NCBI GenBank assembly: GCA_910585705.1
Contig: CAJUER010000003.1
Location: forward strand, 122,914-186,913
Reading direction: 5' to 3'
Origin: an uncultured Christensenella sp.
Lineage (GTDB): Bacteria; Bacillota; Clostridia; Christensenellales; Borkfalkiaceae
Length of the DNA stretch: 64,000 bases
This document shows positions 26,761 through 35,822 of the stretch, piece by piece. Numbering within the stretch: the first letter of the stretch is position 1; each line of letters begins with the position of its first letter. A program made the position numbers and the translations under genes. A model generated the notes under the pieces. That model was not told the origin of the DNA, made no database searches, and saw only the letters and a program-made list of their open reading frames with translations.

Positions 26761-26907
26761 ATGAAAAAGACTACTGTTCCTGAGAAAACGAATCCAGATA
26801 AGAAATTTGTTGCGCATTTGATGGCGACACTTAAAGCGAAGGGCAATAAGGTTGATACCCAATACCTTTGTTCCGCACCTGCGCCTGTAAGATTTGAGAA
26901 AAATTAA
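26761..26907 (+). CDS. Candidate RiPP precursor peptide, 48 residues
   Basis: A small gene with a clear AAGGAG 7-12 bases before ATG 26761 and its own promoter. The N-terminal two thirds are charged and leader-like (MKKTTVPEKTNPDKKFVAHL, then LKAKGNKVD). The C-terminus TQYLCSAPAPVRFEKN has one Cys, aromatic residues and two prolines, a plausible modified core. It sits between the second and third radical-SAM genes. An in-frame TTG/upstream extension to 26710 would start in the promoter and is rejected. I know no named precursor family with this sequence, so the role is inferred from size, placement and expression signals. Confidence 0.7.
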   Translation: MKKTTVPEKTNPDKKFVAHLMATLKAKGNKVDTQYLCSAPAPVRFEKN

Positions 26908-26931
26908 TAACTTTTATTGTTCGACTTTAAG

Positions 26932-27912
26932 ATGAAATACAATTTCGAGCGCATAAAAGTATTGATTACCAGTGCGTGCAATTCAAACTGCACGCACTGT
27001 TTTCGACGTACAGAAAAAAATACAGAAGAACTTTCATGGGAAAATCTCAAAGAGATTGTCGACTTCGGAATAGAAAACAATTGTGAGCAGTTTTCATTTA
27101 GCGGTGGCGAATTTTTTACCCATCCGTCTGCATATGAGTTGATTGAATATTGTCTGTCGAAAAACGTATATGTAAGCGTTTTAACGAATGCTTTGCAGAT
27201 GAATATACCATTCTTTGAACGACTGAAAAATAAAGAGCTGCTTTCTTTCCAAATTTCCGTCGACGGATTAAGGGAAAAACATGACATCCGACGTGGTGCT
27301 GGTGCGTTTGATAAAACTATGGCGAATGTCAAGCACTTACATGAATTGGGTTTCTCTCTGTCGGCAAAAACCGCCTTGGATGAATACAACTTTGCCGACA
27401 TTACAGAAATATTACAGATGCCTTGGTTTTCAAGGGTTTTGATTCTGCCTGTGGCATTTTTCGCAAAAGAAAGAATAAATCAAATTATTTCAGAAGAATA
27501 TAGAGATTTTGAACAGGTTATACAACTAATTTACAAAACGCTAGTTGAAAATAACAATTATAGATGTCGTTGTTATCCTCACGAGTTAGCTATCAAATAT
27601 GACGGTGGAGTCTATCCATGTACAGAGGCTAGAGAACACGGCGAGTGTTTAATTGGTAACATTAGGAATAAGCCGTTACATGATATTTTAGAAGAGTACG
27701 AATCACATCCAGAGAAAAAGTTTATTTGCCCTCAAGCAAGAGTTGAAGTATGTGAAAAATGCCCACAACATTTAGTGTGTAATCACGGTTGTAGGTTAAG
27801 AGCTTTGCGGTTTCACGGGGATTTTTTAGGTCCGGATCCTTTTAATTGTCGTGTTTTTAAAGATGAAAATACCGATGTTCCAATCGGCCAATTATTTTGG
27901 GGCGACAAATAA
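26932..27912 (+). CDS. Radical SAM/SPASM protein 3 of the peptide cluster
   Basis: About 326 residues from ATG 26932. Cys16, Cys20 and Cys23 (SACNSNCTHC) form the SAM cluster site, SFSGGEFF the GGE motif. The C-terminal SPASM-like region contains CRCYPHELAIKYDGGVYPC, CEKCPQHLVCNHGCRLRALR and a later CR. It starts 24 bases after the peptide gene, so the peptide promoter also feeds it. Together with the two upstream maturases it gives three radical-SAM enzymes for a single visible peptide. An alternative start is TTG 26917. Confidence 0.85.
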   Translation: MKYNFERIKVLITSACNSNCTHCFRRTEKNTEELSWENLKEIVDFGIENNCEQFSFSGGEFFTHPSAYELIEYCLSKNVYVSVLTNALQMNIPFFERLKNKELLSFQISVDGLREKHDIRRGAGAFDKTMANVKHLHELGFSLSAKTALDEYNFADITEILQMPWFSRVLILPVAFFAKERINQIISEEYRDFEQVIQLIYKTLVENNNYRCRCYPHELAIKYDGGVYPCTEAREHGECLIGNIRNKPLHDILEEYESHPEKKFICPQARVEVCEKCPQHLVCNHGCRLRALRFHGDFLGPDPFNCRVFKDENTDVPIGQLFWGDK

Positions 27913-27933
27913 ACTTTCAAGGAGAAAATACGA

Positions 27934-28530
27934 ATGAAAATCATTGCATTAGATGGCGCAAGCGGCACGGGGAAGTCGGTTTTAATAGGACAACTAAACG
28001 CCTACTTTAGAAATACTCCGGGTATTAGAAATGATCAGGTGCGAATAGAACGACTTCTTGATTCCGAGCTAGAGAAGCGTCTTGATGACCTTAAAAAAAC
28101 CAGTTCGATGGAGGAGCAGCGTCCTGAATATTGTGAAACGTTAGTACGTGCTTATCGGGATGGGTGCGCTCGGCTGCATCGCGAAGATGCGATATTTCAA
28201 AGGGAGAATGACGGATGTGAACTAATTTTTATCCTTGATAGATATTTGTTTTCTCTTTATGCAATTCAAGGGCTACAATGGGGCATTAGAGGATTATATG
28301 ACCAATGTAGGGACATCCAAAAACCAGAGTTACAATTTCTTATTAGGTTAGCGAGTAGAATGCGTCCAGAAGATCAGATTTTTCAAGTCGCTACGGAGGA
28401 ATGGCGTAGACATGGTTATAGACCAGCTCGGACGATCCAAAATACACTAAGTTACAATGATCAGAAGCTTGATCCAGCTGGATATCTTGAAGTGAGAAGT
28501 GCTATATTGGATTATCTACATACGCTGTAG
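27934..28530 (+). CDS. Thymidylate/nucleoside-kinase-like P-loop protein
   Basis: A 198-residue P-loop protein. Walker A is GASGTGKS at residues 8-15; ELIFILDRYLFSLYAIQG carries the DR motif typical of nucleoside and thymidylate kinases, and LQFLIRLASRMRP resembles the lid region with its arginines. The ATG has AAGGAG upstream and is 21 bases after the third radical-SAM gene. Being last-but-one in the cargo operon, it may phosphorylate a nucleotide-like or peptide-derived product, or it may serve defence. The substrate cannot be told. Confidence 0.65.
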   Translation: MKIIALDGASGTGKSVLIGQLNAYFRNTPGIRNDQVRIERLLDSELEKRLDDLKKTSSMEEQRPEYCETLVRAYRDGCARLHREDAIFQRENDGCELIFILDRYLFSLYAIQGLQWGIRGLYDQCRDIQKPELQFLIRLASRMRPEDQIFQVATEEWRRHGYRPARTIQNTLSYNDQKLDPAGYLEVRSAILDYLHTL

Positions 28531-28565
28531 TGGAATATACAAGGGTTTTTGAGCGGAGTGCTAGT

Positions 28566-30533
28566 ATGACCACAAAAGAATGTACCGAATACATAAAAAA
28601 TTATCTTGACGACAAAACAAAAGCCGGCAGTGCTGTTATGTTGACATCTTCTTGGGGAAGGGGTAAAAGTCATTATATCGAAAATGATTTAATTATCAAC
28701 AGCGGTCAAGAAAATTGCGTAAAAATTTCGCTTTATGGGCTGAAATCCTTAGAGGATATTAGCAAGGCACTATATCTTGCGCTAAGGTCCAAAAAGGAAA
28801 AAAGTGAAACACAGTTGAAAATTGCTTTAGCTTTTCGCACAATAGTACGTGGGCTATTAAGCTATCATAAACTGAATTTGCAAGCAAAAAATGACGAGTG
28901 GCAGGAGATATATGAGTCCATCGATTTATCTGGAAAACTCATTATATTTGAAGATGTTGAGCGGTCCTCTATACCCATCGCCGATATTTTGGGATATGTA
29001 AACAATCTTTGTGAACAAGACAGCTTAAAGGTATTGTTGGTTGCGAATGAAGATGTAATTATCGCAAAAAATGGCGATTCTGATGAATACTATCGGATTA
29101 AAGAGAAAACTGTTAGTGACACAATTATTTTCGACTGCTCAATAGAAACTCCAATTGAAAATATATTAATTGAATTTCGGAGCATTGATGATAATTTTGT
29201 TCATCTTTGCAAAACAAGAGATGCCGAAGATTTCCTTGTTGCCGTGAAAGAAATACGTTCCATTATGGAAGAAGACAATAGCAGAAATGCGGGCAACGGC
29301 AACAATTTGCGTTCATTAATTTACGCTTGTCAGAAGACGCAAGACCTTTTCAAATTGGCTAAGAAGAATAATATTGTTTACGAAGAAGAATTTTTTGACG
29401 CATGTCTATACAGTATTATTGCGTTTTCTCTAAAATTCAAGCGTGGAGAGGGTCAAACTGGTCGATCAACGTTGTGGACCAGCGACTTAAACTCTCCGAG
29501 TATGCTAGGGCATATTAAATACCCTCTTTTGAAAGAATGCTACGACTTTATCATGGAACAAAAATTCGACCGTGACAGCTTTAGCGAAGCTGTAAGTGGT
29601 TATCCGAGAATTAGGCAAAGGGAAATAAATTGGAGAAAGTTAAAAAATTATGACAAATACCCTTTTCATGATTTAGTCGGTGCTATTGAGGGAATTCGTG
29701 ATCTTGTGGAGGCGGATGCGTTTCCTTTAGAAGATTTTGGCACATTAGCAAACATTTTGTTTTCTGTAGAAGCCACAATTGAAGATATAGATTATGTAAT
29801 AGCGCCACTGTTAAAACAGATTAAGACGAAATTGGAAGAGGCATCATTTTGTCCATACGAGGTTTATGGTAAGATTGTTTCCCCTTCTGTTACACATGAC
29901 TTAGCAGAACAAACGCAGGTGTATGAAACTTATAAGCAGGAAATTGCGCAAATTATAATTCAAAAAGCGGTTGCCGAGCTTATAGAATTAACGGCGACCA
30001 CAGAGGGCATAACTCAATTTCGAAAAGTGATTGACGCCTATGAAAGCGCACCGAGTGAATTATTTGAGTCGCTTAGACCAGAATTCACTTTCCATTTAGA
30101 TGTTCAATCATTGGTTGAAAACCTGGTGCGCTGCTCCCCGAATATCGTTTCAGAATTTGTTGATGGGTTCTGTAGAATCTATGAAAGTGAGAGGAGATTG
30201 ACAGATGCCGACAATGTTCGTGTTATTCGTCAGGGGGAAATTATTTCCGAATTGTTTGATGCCTTACCGAGGTATTTTAAAGATGGATCAACCGTTACCT
30301 ATCTGTCGTCAGACGACAAAGAAGCGATAAAAAGATTCAAAGAGGCAGTTGAAAGACAATATACGGAGATGATTGCTGAAAAAGTTTACCTTGAAGATAG
30401 AGAGGAGCGCATCATATCCAAGTTGTTAAAGCATTTGAAAGATAAAAATAAATCGAATATTGATAGAATAACAAAATACCAATTCTCGCTATTCATAGAT
30501 AAATTAGAAGTGTGGGTGCAGCACGGCAAATAG
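28566..30533 (+). CDS. KAP-like P-loop NTPase
   Basis: About 655 residues from ATG 28566 (CGGAG upstream); an in-frame GTG at 28530 that overlaps the preceding stop would add 12. Walker A is SSWGRGKSHY near residues 28-37 and Walker B is LIIFEDVERSS near 125, followed by VLLVANEDVI, the layout of KAP and related large STAND/AAA NTPases. The long C-terminal part is helical and carries no motif I recognise. It is contiguous with the radical-SAM/kinase operon. KAP-type NTPases occur in phage-defence and signalling contexts; function here is unproven. Confidence 0.65.
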   Translation: MTTKECTEYIKNYLDDKTKAGSAVMLTSSWGRGKSHYIENDLIINSGQENCVKISLYGLKSLEDISKALYLALRSKKEKSETQLKIALAFRTIVRGLLSYHKLNLQAKNDEWQEIYESIDLSGKLIIFEDVERSSIPIADILGYVNNLCEQDSLKVLLVANEDVIIAKNGDSDEYYRIKEKTVSDTIIFDCSIETPIENILIEFRSIDDNFVHLCKTRDAEDFLVAVKEIRSIMEEDNSRNAGNGNNLRSLIYACQKTQDLFKLAKKNNIVYEEEFFDACLYSIIAFSLKFKRGEGQTGRSTLWTSDLNSPSMLGHIKYPLLKECYDFIMEQKFDRDSFSEAVSGYPRIRQREINWRKLKNYDKYPFHDLVGAIEGIRDLVEADAFPLEDFGTLANILFSVEATIEDIDYVIAPLLKQIKTKLEEASFCPYEVYGKIVSPSVTHDLAEQTQVYETYKQEIAQIIIQKAVAELIELTATTEGITQFRKVIDAYESAPSELFESLRPEFTFHLDVQSLVENLVRCSPNIVSEFVDGFCRIYESERRLTDADNVRVIRQGEIISELFDALPRYFKDGSTVTYLSSDDKEAIKRFKEAVERQYTEMIAEKVYLEDREERIISKLLKHLKDKNKSNIDRITKYQFSLFIDKLEVWVQHGK

Positions 30534-30786
30534 CTTAATATATTCAAAGCAATAAATTATTGCTACTGGGAGAACATGGGTTCTCTCAGTTTAAATATGC
30601 GTTTATATTTTGAAGGGTTGCCCTTATTTGCATTGTACGCTACTCTTACGCTAAGGCGTGTAGCATTTGATAGTAAAACAAAGATTACGTGTTTCGAATA
30701 TGAAAAGTAACCATAAAAATATGTCACTGTTGTGATATAATAATTCAAAAACATACAATTTTTAAGTTGATTATTCGGAGTTTAAT

Positions 30787-32160
30787 ATGAGTTTATACAC
30801 AGGATTAATTTGGATTTCACAAGATATAAGTGTCCCGTTTAGCTTTGAGAATAATATCCTTATGTTACATTTCAAAAATATGATGTGCCCTATAGATGGA
30901 GAAGTGCAAGATTTATATGGTGATAGTTATAGCGAAGCTAACGGTATATTATTTCATTTAACGTTTCCTATATCAACCATATTAAAAAGAATAAGATTTT
31001 ATGGAACAGAACCATTTCTTACGGGAGAGGTTTCATTAAATGTGGATTATTATATTACAAATTTCAAAAGTGATTGTAAATATGAAAATATGGTATTTCG
31101 ATTTGAAGAACTGAATTGGTTTGCTCCTTCTATTTGCAATTGTGCCTTTAACAGAACGGAAGGAGAATATACTTTTTTAAAACGTGTTACAGAATTATCA
31201 AAATTTGATTTCGATTATAATGGTAAAAAAATAGAATTTCTTTTGAGAGCGCAGTCTGATATTTCTTATAGCGCAAAGTGCAATGCTTCAACGTTTACTG
31301 AATTGGTTTTGGGATTTGAAAGAACTGATGATATCAATTTTATAATAGGTTTGTATATTTTGATTAAAAATGCTTTTTCTTTTATATGTAACCGTAGGAA
31401 TATTGATATTAAAGAAACTATATTGCAAGGGAAAGTTGTTGAATTATTGCCCACAAAAAATGATCCACAACAATTTGAAGAAAAAGAAGTTGAATCTGAG
31501 CAATGGTTATATATCATTGATGATTACCAAGAAGATTTAGAATCTCAAAAAGAGATACAACGAACAATAAACTATGGATTGGTTGCATCGCATTTTAGAG
31601 AGTTGATTGAATTAATTGGAGATAATAAAGTATCGATATTTAGTATCCATTCTTGTAATAAAGTTAAGAATCTTATTGATTTGGATCAAAGTTTACATAT
31701 TACAGCTGCATTTGAATATTATCAAAGAACTTTTCTTCCAGAAATTGCATCAGATGTGTCTATTGAATTTTACAATGATATTAAAGACCTAGTAGAAAAT
31801 TACGCAGAGAAACAAACTGGAAATAAAAGGAAAAAAGCTAAAGAATTGATTAAACATCTTGTGCCACCCATATCGTTAAAAGAAAAAATAGTGAAAGTAT
31901 ATAGTGGGTATAGTACATGGAATGGGTTAGCCGAAATACTTAATAAATGGTTTAGTAATAAGGTAAGTGATTTGGCTCAAGTTGCTAATGATTGGCGCAA
32001 TGAATTAGCTCATGAAAAAAACGAATATCAGATAGTTAGAAAAGTTGTTGATGCAATAAGACTTGTTGAGCATATAAATTACTGTATAGTACTCAGACAA
32101 GCAAAATATAATGATGAGGAAATTAAAGACATAATAGAAGAAATACTTAAGCATTCGTAA
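30787..32160 (+). CDS. ApeA-like HEPN-domain protein
   Basis: A 457-residue protein with a beta-rich N-terminal part (WISQDISVPFSFENNILMLH, GEVSLNVDYYITNF) and a helical C-terminus. R404 to H409 in WRNELAHEK is the RX4H motif of HEPN ribonuclease domains. The order, a beta N-terminus then a HEPN domain, resembles ApeA-type abortive-infection proteins, which cleave RNA after phage infection. CGGAG precedes the ATG and TATAAT lies upstream. The gene is very AT-rich and appears to be an independent unit closed by a long hairpin. ApeA membership is likely but not certain. Confidence 0.6.
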   Translation: MSLYTGLIWISQDISVPFSFENNILMLHFKNMMCPIDGEVQDLYGDSYSEANGILFHLTFPISTILKRIRFYGTEPFLTGEVSLNVDYYITNFKSDCKYENMVFRFEELNWFAPSICNCAFNRTEGEYTFLKRVTELSKFDFDYNGKKIEFLLRAQSDISYSAKCNASTFTELVLGFERTDDINFIIGLYILIKNAFSFICNRRNIDIKETILQGKVVELLPTKNDPQQFEEKEVESEQWLYIIDDYQEDLESQKEIQRTINYGLVASHFRELIELIGDNKVSIFSIHSCNKVKNLIDLDQSLHITAAFEYYQRTFLPEIASDVSIEFYNDIKDLVENYAEKQTGNKRKKAKELIKHLVPPISLKEKIVKVYSGYSTWNGLAEILNKWFSNKVSDLAQVANDWRNELAHEKNEYQIVRKVVDAIRLVEHINYCIVLRQAKYNDEEIKDIIEEILKHS

Positions 32161-32240
32161 ATTTATGTAAATAAGGTGGCACAATAGTGGCGACAAATTA
32201 GCAGTAAAATGCGGTTGCTAAAATGATATCATCGAAAATT

Positions 32241-32290
32241 GTAAGCATAAACGCCGTTTGGACCAAAGTTCAAGCGGCGTTTTTGCTTAC
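32241..32290 (+). terminator. Long imperfect hairpin after the ApeA-like gene
   Basis: The arms GTAAGCATAAACGCCGTTT and GGCGTTTTTGCTTAC pair over about 23 positions with a few mismatches around CAAA. The inner stem ACGCCG/CGGCGT followed by TTTTT suits termination. Confidence 0.6.
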
Positions 32291-32444
32291 AATCAGAAAT
32301 GCAATATTGTTAATCTAATACGGTATTATATTAATAAAATACAAGTTTCGACACGTTTTTAATATCAAAAATGGTATACAATTAGCACATTTTCTTGACT
32401 TATTGATTTTTGTGTGGTAATATATGGATAAAGGAGATAAAGTA

Positions 32445-33746
32445 ATGAAAAGACTAATCGAAAATGATTTACTGGCTTGGAAGAATAATTCTTCAAAAAA
32501 GCCGCTAATGGTATTTGGAGCAAGGCAAGTTGGTAAGACTTATTCAATATTAAAGTTTGGTAAAGAAAATTATGCAGATATGGTGTGTTTTAACTTTGAA
32601 AACAATGCGCCGTTATGCTCGGTATTTGAGCAAGATTTAGATGTTAACAGAATTATAATTGCCTTAACAGCATTATCGGGTAAAAGAATTATTCCGGAGC
32701 AAACGCTAATTTTCTTTGATGAAATTCAAGCCGCACCTAAAGCGGTTACATCTTTGAAATATTTTTGCGAGAACGCACCACAATATCATATTATCGCTGC
32801 AGGCAGTTTACTTGGGGTATCAGTCAATAGAGAGTCGGTTTCTTTTCCCGTTGGAAAGATTGACAGTCTTACTATGTATCCTATGAATTTTCGTGAATTC
32901 CTTTTAGCGACCGAAAACGAGACGTTATTACAAATGATAGAAGATTCATTCGTTTCCAACAAGCCGCTTGTTTCCGTATTGCACGATAAGGCATTGGATT
33001 TGTACAAAACGTACTTGTTAGTTGGCGGAATGCCCGAATGTGTTTTAGAATATATCGGTAAAAAAGACTTTGATTTTGTTCGGGTAAAACAAAACAGAAT
33101 ATTTAACGATTATTCTTCAGATATGTCCAAATACGCTACAAAAGCAGAATCGGTACGCCATGAAGCAACGTATAACAGTGTTCCCTCGCAATTGGCGAGA
33201 GAAAATAAAAAGTTTCAGTATAAACTTATCAAAAGTGGTGCCCGTAGTAGACAATATGAAGACAGTATTCTTTGGCTGTCCAAAGCAGGTGTTGTACTGA
33301 AATGTGAAAAAGTCAATGAGGGAAAAACTCCTATTGATTTTTATAAAGATGAATCGAGTTTTAAGATATTTATGTCGGATGTCGGATTGTTGACGGCAAA
33401 GATGATGGTTCCGTATGCCACTGTTTTATCGGACATAAATTTCGGTGGAGAAGCAAAAGGAGCAATCACTGAAAATTATGTTGCTCAGCAACTCGTTGCT
33501 AATAATGTTAAATTATATTATTGGGCATCTGAAAATACTGCCGAAGTCGATTTTGTTATGCAGTGGAGAGAATATGTAATTCCTATTGAATGTAAGGCAA
33601 ACGATAATGTTCGTTCGAGAAGCCTGAAAGTATATGCAGGGAAGTATTTGCCACCTTATTCAATTCGTATATCAAGCAAAAATTTTGGTTTTGAAAATGG
33701 AATAAAATCGGTTCCGTTATATGCAGTGTTTTGTATAGGTGCTTAA
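32445..33746 (+). CDS. AAA_14/DUF4143 ATPase
   Basis: About 433 residues. The N-terminal AAA_14 domain has Walker A GARQVGKT at residues 25-32 and Walker B LIFFDEIQ; the C-terminal DUF4143 domain has the PD-(D/E)xK-like pattern AEVDFVMQW then PIECKA. ATG 32445 is preferred over ATG 32424 because AAAGGAG lies between them at the right distance. Members are widespread, often on mobile DNA, and their biochemical role is unclear. The next gene starts 3 bases downstream. Confidence 0.85.
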   Translation: MKRLIENDLLAWKNNSSKKPLMVFGARQVGKTYSILKFGKENYADMVCFNFENNAPLCSVFEQDLDVNRIIIALTALSGKRIIPEQTLIFFDEIQAAPKAVTSLKYFCENAPQYHIIAAGSLLGVSVNRESVSFPVGKIDSLTMYPMNFREFLLATENETLLQMIEDSFVSNKPLVSVLHDKALDLYKTYLLVGGMPECVLEYIGKKDFDFVRVKQNRIFNDYSSDMSKYATKAESVRHEATYNSVPSQLARENKKFQYKLIKSGARSRQYEDSILWLSKAGVVLKCEKVNEGKTPIDFYKDESSFKIFMSDVGLLTAKMMVPYATVLSDINFGGEAKGAITENYVAQQLVANNVKLYYWASENTAEVDFVMQWREYVIPIECKANDNVRSRSLKVYAGKYLPPYSIRISSKNFGFENGIKSVPLYAVFCIGA

Positions 33747-33749
33747 TAT

Positions 33750-34466
33750 ATGGCAGATCATATACAAATACCTCAAACATGGATGCGAAATTTTTCTAAG
33801 AAAAATAATCCGTTACCAAAAAGTGTTTATTGTTTGTCATTACAATATAAGGTTATAGACTGCGTAAAAATTAAAGAGCTTGGAGCGAGTGAACATTACT
33901 ATATAGAAGATTTTGAGCATTATTTGGATGTTAACTGGGAAACAAAAATAGGTTTGATATTTAAGAAAATCCGCGATGAAGCAAAAAAAGATAAATATGA
34001 ATTAAACGATGATGAGTTACAATTTATAAAGCGTTTTTTAGCATTGAGTGTAGCGCGTAGTAAGTCGTATAGAGTATTAAGCAGATTAAATGATAAATCA
34101 GGATTACCATTCATAGGTGAGGCGGAGATAAATCCACTATCTGTTATTTTTAGTGGAGGAATGCTATTTAAAGATTCTAAATATCGTTTTATAGTAAATA
34201 CAAGTAATGTGGGATTCGTCTTGCCTTCATATTCTTATTACTATATAAATTCTGAGAATTTGAAATGTCCAATTATGGTTATCAATAGCAAAATTGCCAT
34301 TTCTTTTGTTGAGAAAGACAAGATAGAAGGCGGTCAAGTGTGGTACATTAGAGATGATGTAACTATTAAAAGAATGAATTATTGGGCTTTGGTTGCAGAA
34401 AGATATACAAATAATGATTTTCTCATAGCAGAGAATCCGAGTGATTTTGCGTTTGAAACTAGTTAG
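33750..34466 (+). CDS. DUF4238-like protein
   Basis: A 238-residue protein. The N-terminus HIQIPQTWMRNFS resembles the HYVPRFYLRNF start of DUF4238 proteins, and FIKRFLALSVARSKSYR and FLIAENPSDFAF fit the helical middle and the C-terminal block of that family. It starts 3 bases after the DUF4143 ATPase and is probably co-translated with it. DUF4238 proteins have no established function; they are frequent in mobile and defence regions. Confidence 0.55.
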   Translation: MADHIQIPQTWMRNFSKKNNPLPKSVYCLSLQYKVIDCVKIKELGASEHYYIEDFEHYLDVNWETKIGLIFKKIRDEAKKDKYELNDDELQFIKRFLALSVARSKSYRVLSRLNDKSGLPFIGEAEINPLSVIFSGGMLFKDSKYRFIVNTSNVGFVLPSYSYYYINSENLKCPIMVINSKIAISFVEKDKIEGGQVWYIRDDVTIKRMNYWALVAERYTNNDFLIAENPSDFAFETS

Positions 34467-34583
34467 AAAACCAAATGGCACAAAATTGGCAAAATATTGG
34501 CACAGAAATGCCTACGTAAAGTAGTTTTAAATATGATAAAATGAACTATAGTACAATAAAAGAAATTCGCTTAAGAGGGATTA

Positions 34584-35822
34584 ATGGAAAATAAAAACAG
34601 AATGGTGTTGCTTTTACGTAATTCAACGAAGAAGCAAGCTGAAAAGAAGATAAATGATTCAGGTAAAATTGAATACGATATTCCGCTGCAAAGAGATATT
34701 CTTACGCCTTGGGCTGAAAGACAAGGTTATGTAATAGTTAAAGAATTCGTTGAGGGCGGCGTTTCCGGTTTTAAAGTTTCGGCAGAAAAAAGAGACGCGC
34801 TTATAGAGATAAAAGCAATGGCAAATCGCGGTGAATTCGATGTGTTAGGCATTTATATGTCGGACAGGCTTGGGAGAATTGCCGATGAAACGCCGCTTAT
34901 TGTTTCCTATCTTAATGCTCGCGGAATTAAAGTGCTGTCATATACTGATGGTGAAATCTCATCAAAAACTCACGACGAAAAGCTGATGACTTACATACGC
35001 TATTGGCAGGCTGAAGGCGAAAGCATCAAGACTTCCAAACGAATTAAAAACGCGCATGAAATGGCAGTCGAACAGGGTAAGTGGAGAGGTGGCAATCCGC
35101 CTTACGGATATAGAACTGTAAGTAAAGGAACGTTGAACGGAAAGGGAAGACCTATCTTCGATGTTGAAATTGAGCCTCAAGCCGCAGAGGTGGTAAGAAC
35201 AATTTACAGACTTTATAGAGAGCATTATGCATTTAAAGGGATTGCTAAATATCTCAATGATAATAAAATTCCTACTGCGACAGGATGCTTATGGTCTTGG
35301 ACACAGGTACAGGATATACTTCACAATAAATTATATATCGGTATTTATGAACTTGGGAAGTCAAGTAATAATGTCAGGGCGGTTTCGCCAGTGATGGAAC
35401 ATTTAATTATAATTCCCGAAGAAGAGTACAATGCGGTGCAAGAATTAATTAAGACGAATAGGAAAAAACCGAGTGGTGTACGTCCTACTGTACGCGGTTC
35501 ACAACTGTTAACGGGGCTTCTGTACTGCGAATGTGGCAAAAAATACACAAGTCAAACAAACAGAACGGTGCGGCATAAAGCCGATGGGGCGGAAATGTAT
35601 TATGAGCGCAACACATATCGTTGCGGTTCATACAGAAATCCCAAAATTGGACAGTGTTCAAAATTGCCGATTAAAGTCGAGACGTTAGATGAGGCAGTTA
35701 TTCACGATGTTAAGAATTTTTTATTGCAAACCGATATAGAGAAACTTTTGAAATTTAATGATAATGGAATTAAAAGAAAAGGAAGCTGTTTTATCCGAAC
35801 AGTTGAAGCATCTGTTAAATGA
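34584..35822 (+). pseudogene. Large serine recombinase of the island, N-terminal part (frameshifted)
   Basis: The integrase expected to move the island. Its resolvase domain has LLLRNSTKKQ (likely nucleophile Ser14), YMSDRLGRIADE and LSYTDGE. The recombinase domain reads GNPPYGYRTV and NDNKIPTATGCLWSWTQVQDIL, and the zinc ribbon CECGKKYTS and YRCGSYRN follows. The frame ends at 35,822, but the coiled-coil C-terminus continues in the +1 frame from about 35,758. That pattern indicates one extra base (or two missing) at about 35,750-35,780. AGAGGGA precedes the ATG. Unless the frame is recovered, the integrase is incomplete. Confidence 0.8.

Noticed and set aside
30563..30754. 63-codon minus-strand frame between the KAP-like and ApeA-like genes
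   Set aside because: No ribosome site or recognisable protein; the region is AT-rich with chance frames.
35758..35822. Programmed frameshift in the serine recombinase
   Set aside because: No slippery heptamer with a downstream pseudoknot is evident and no ribosome site supports re-initiation; mutation or sequence error is simpler.
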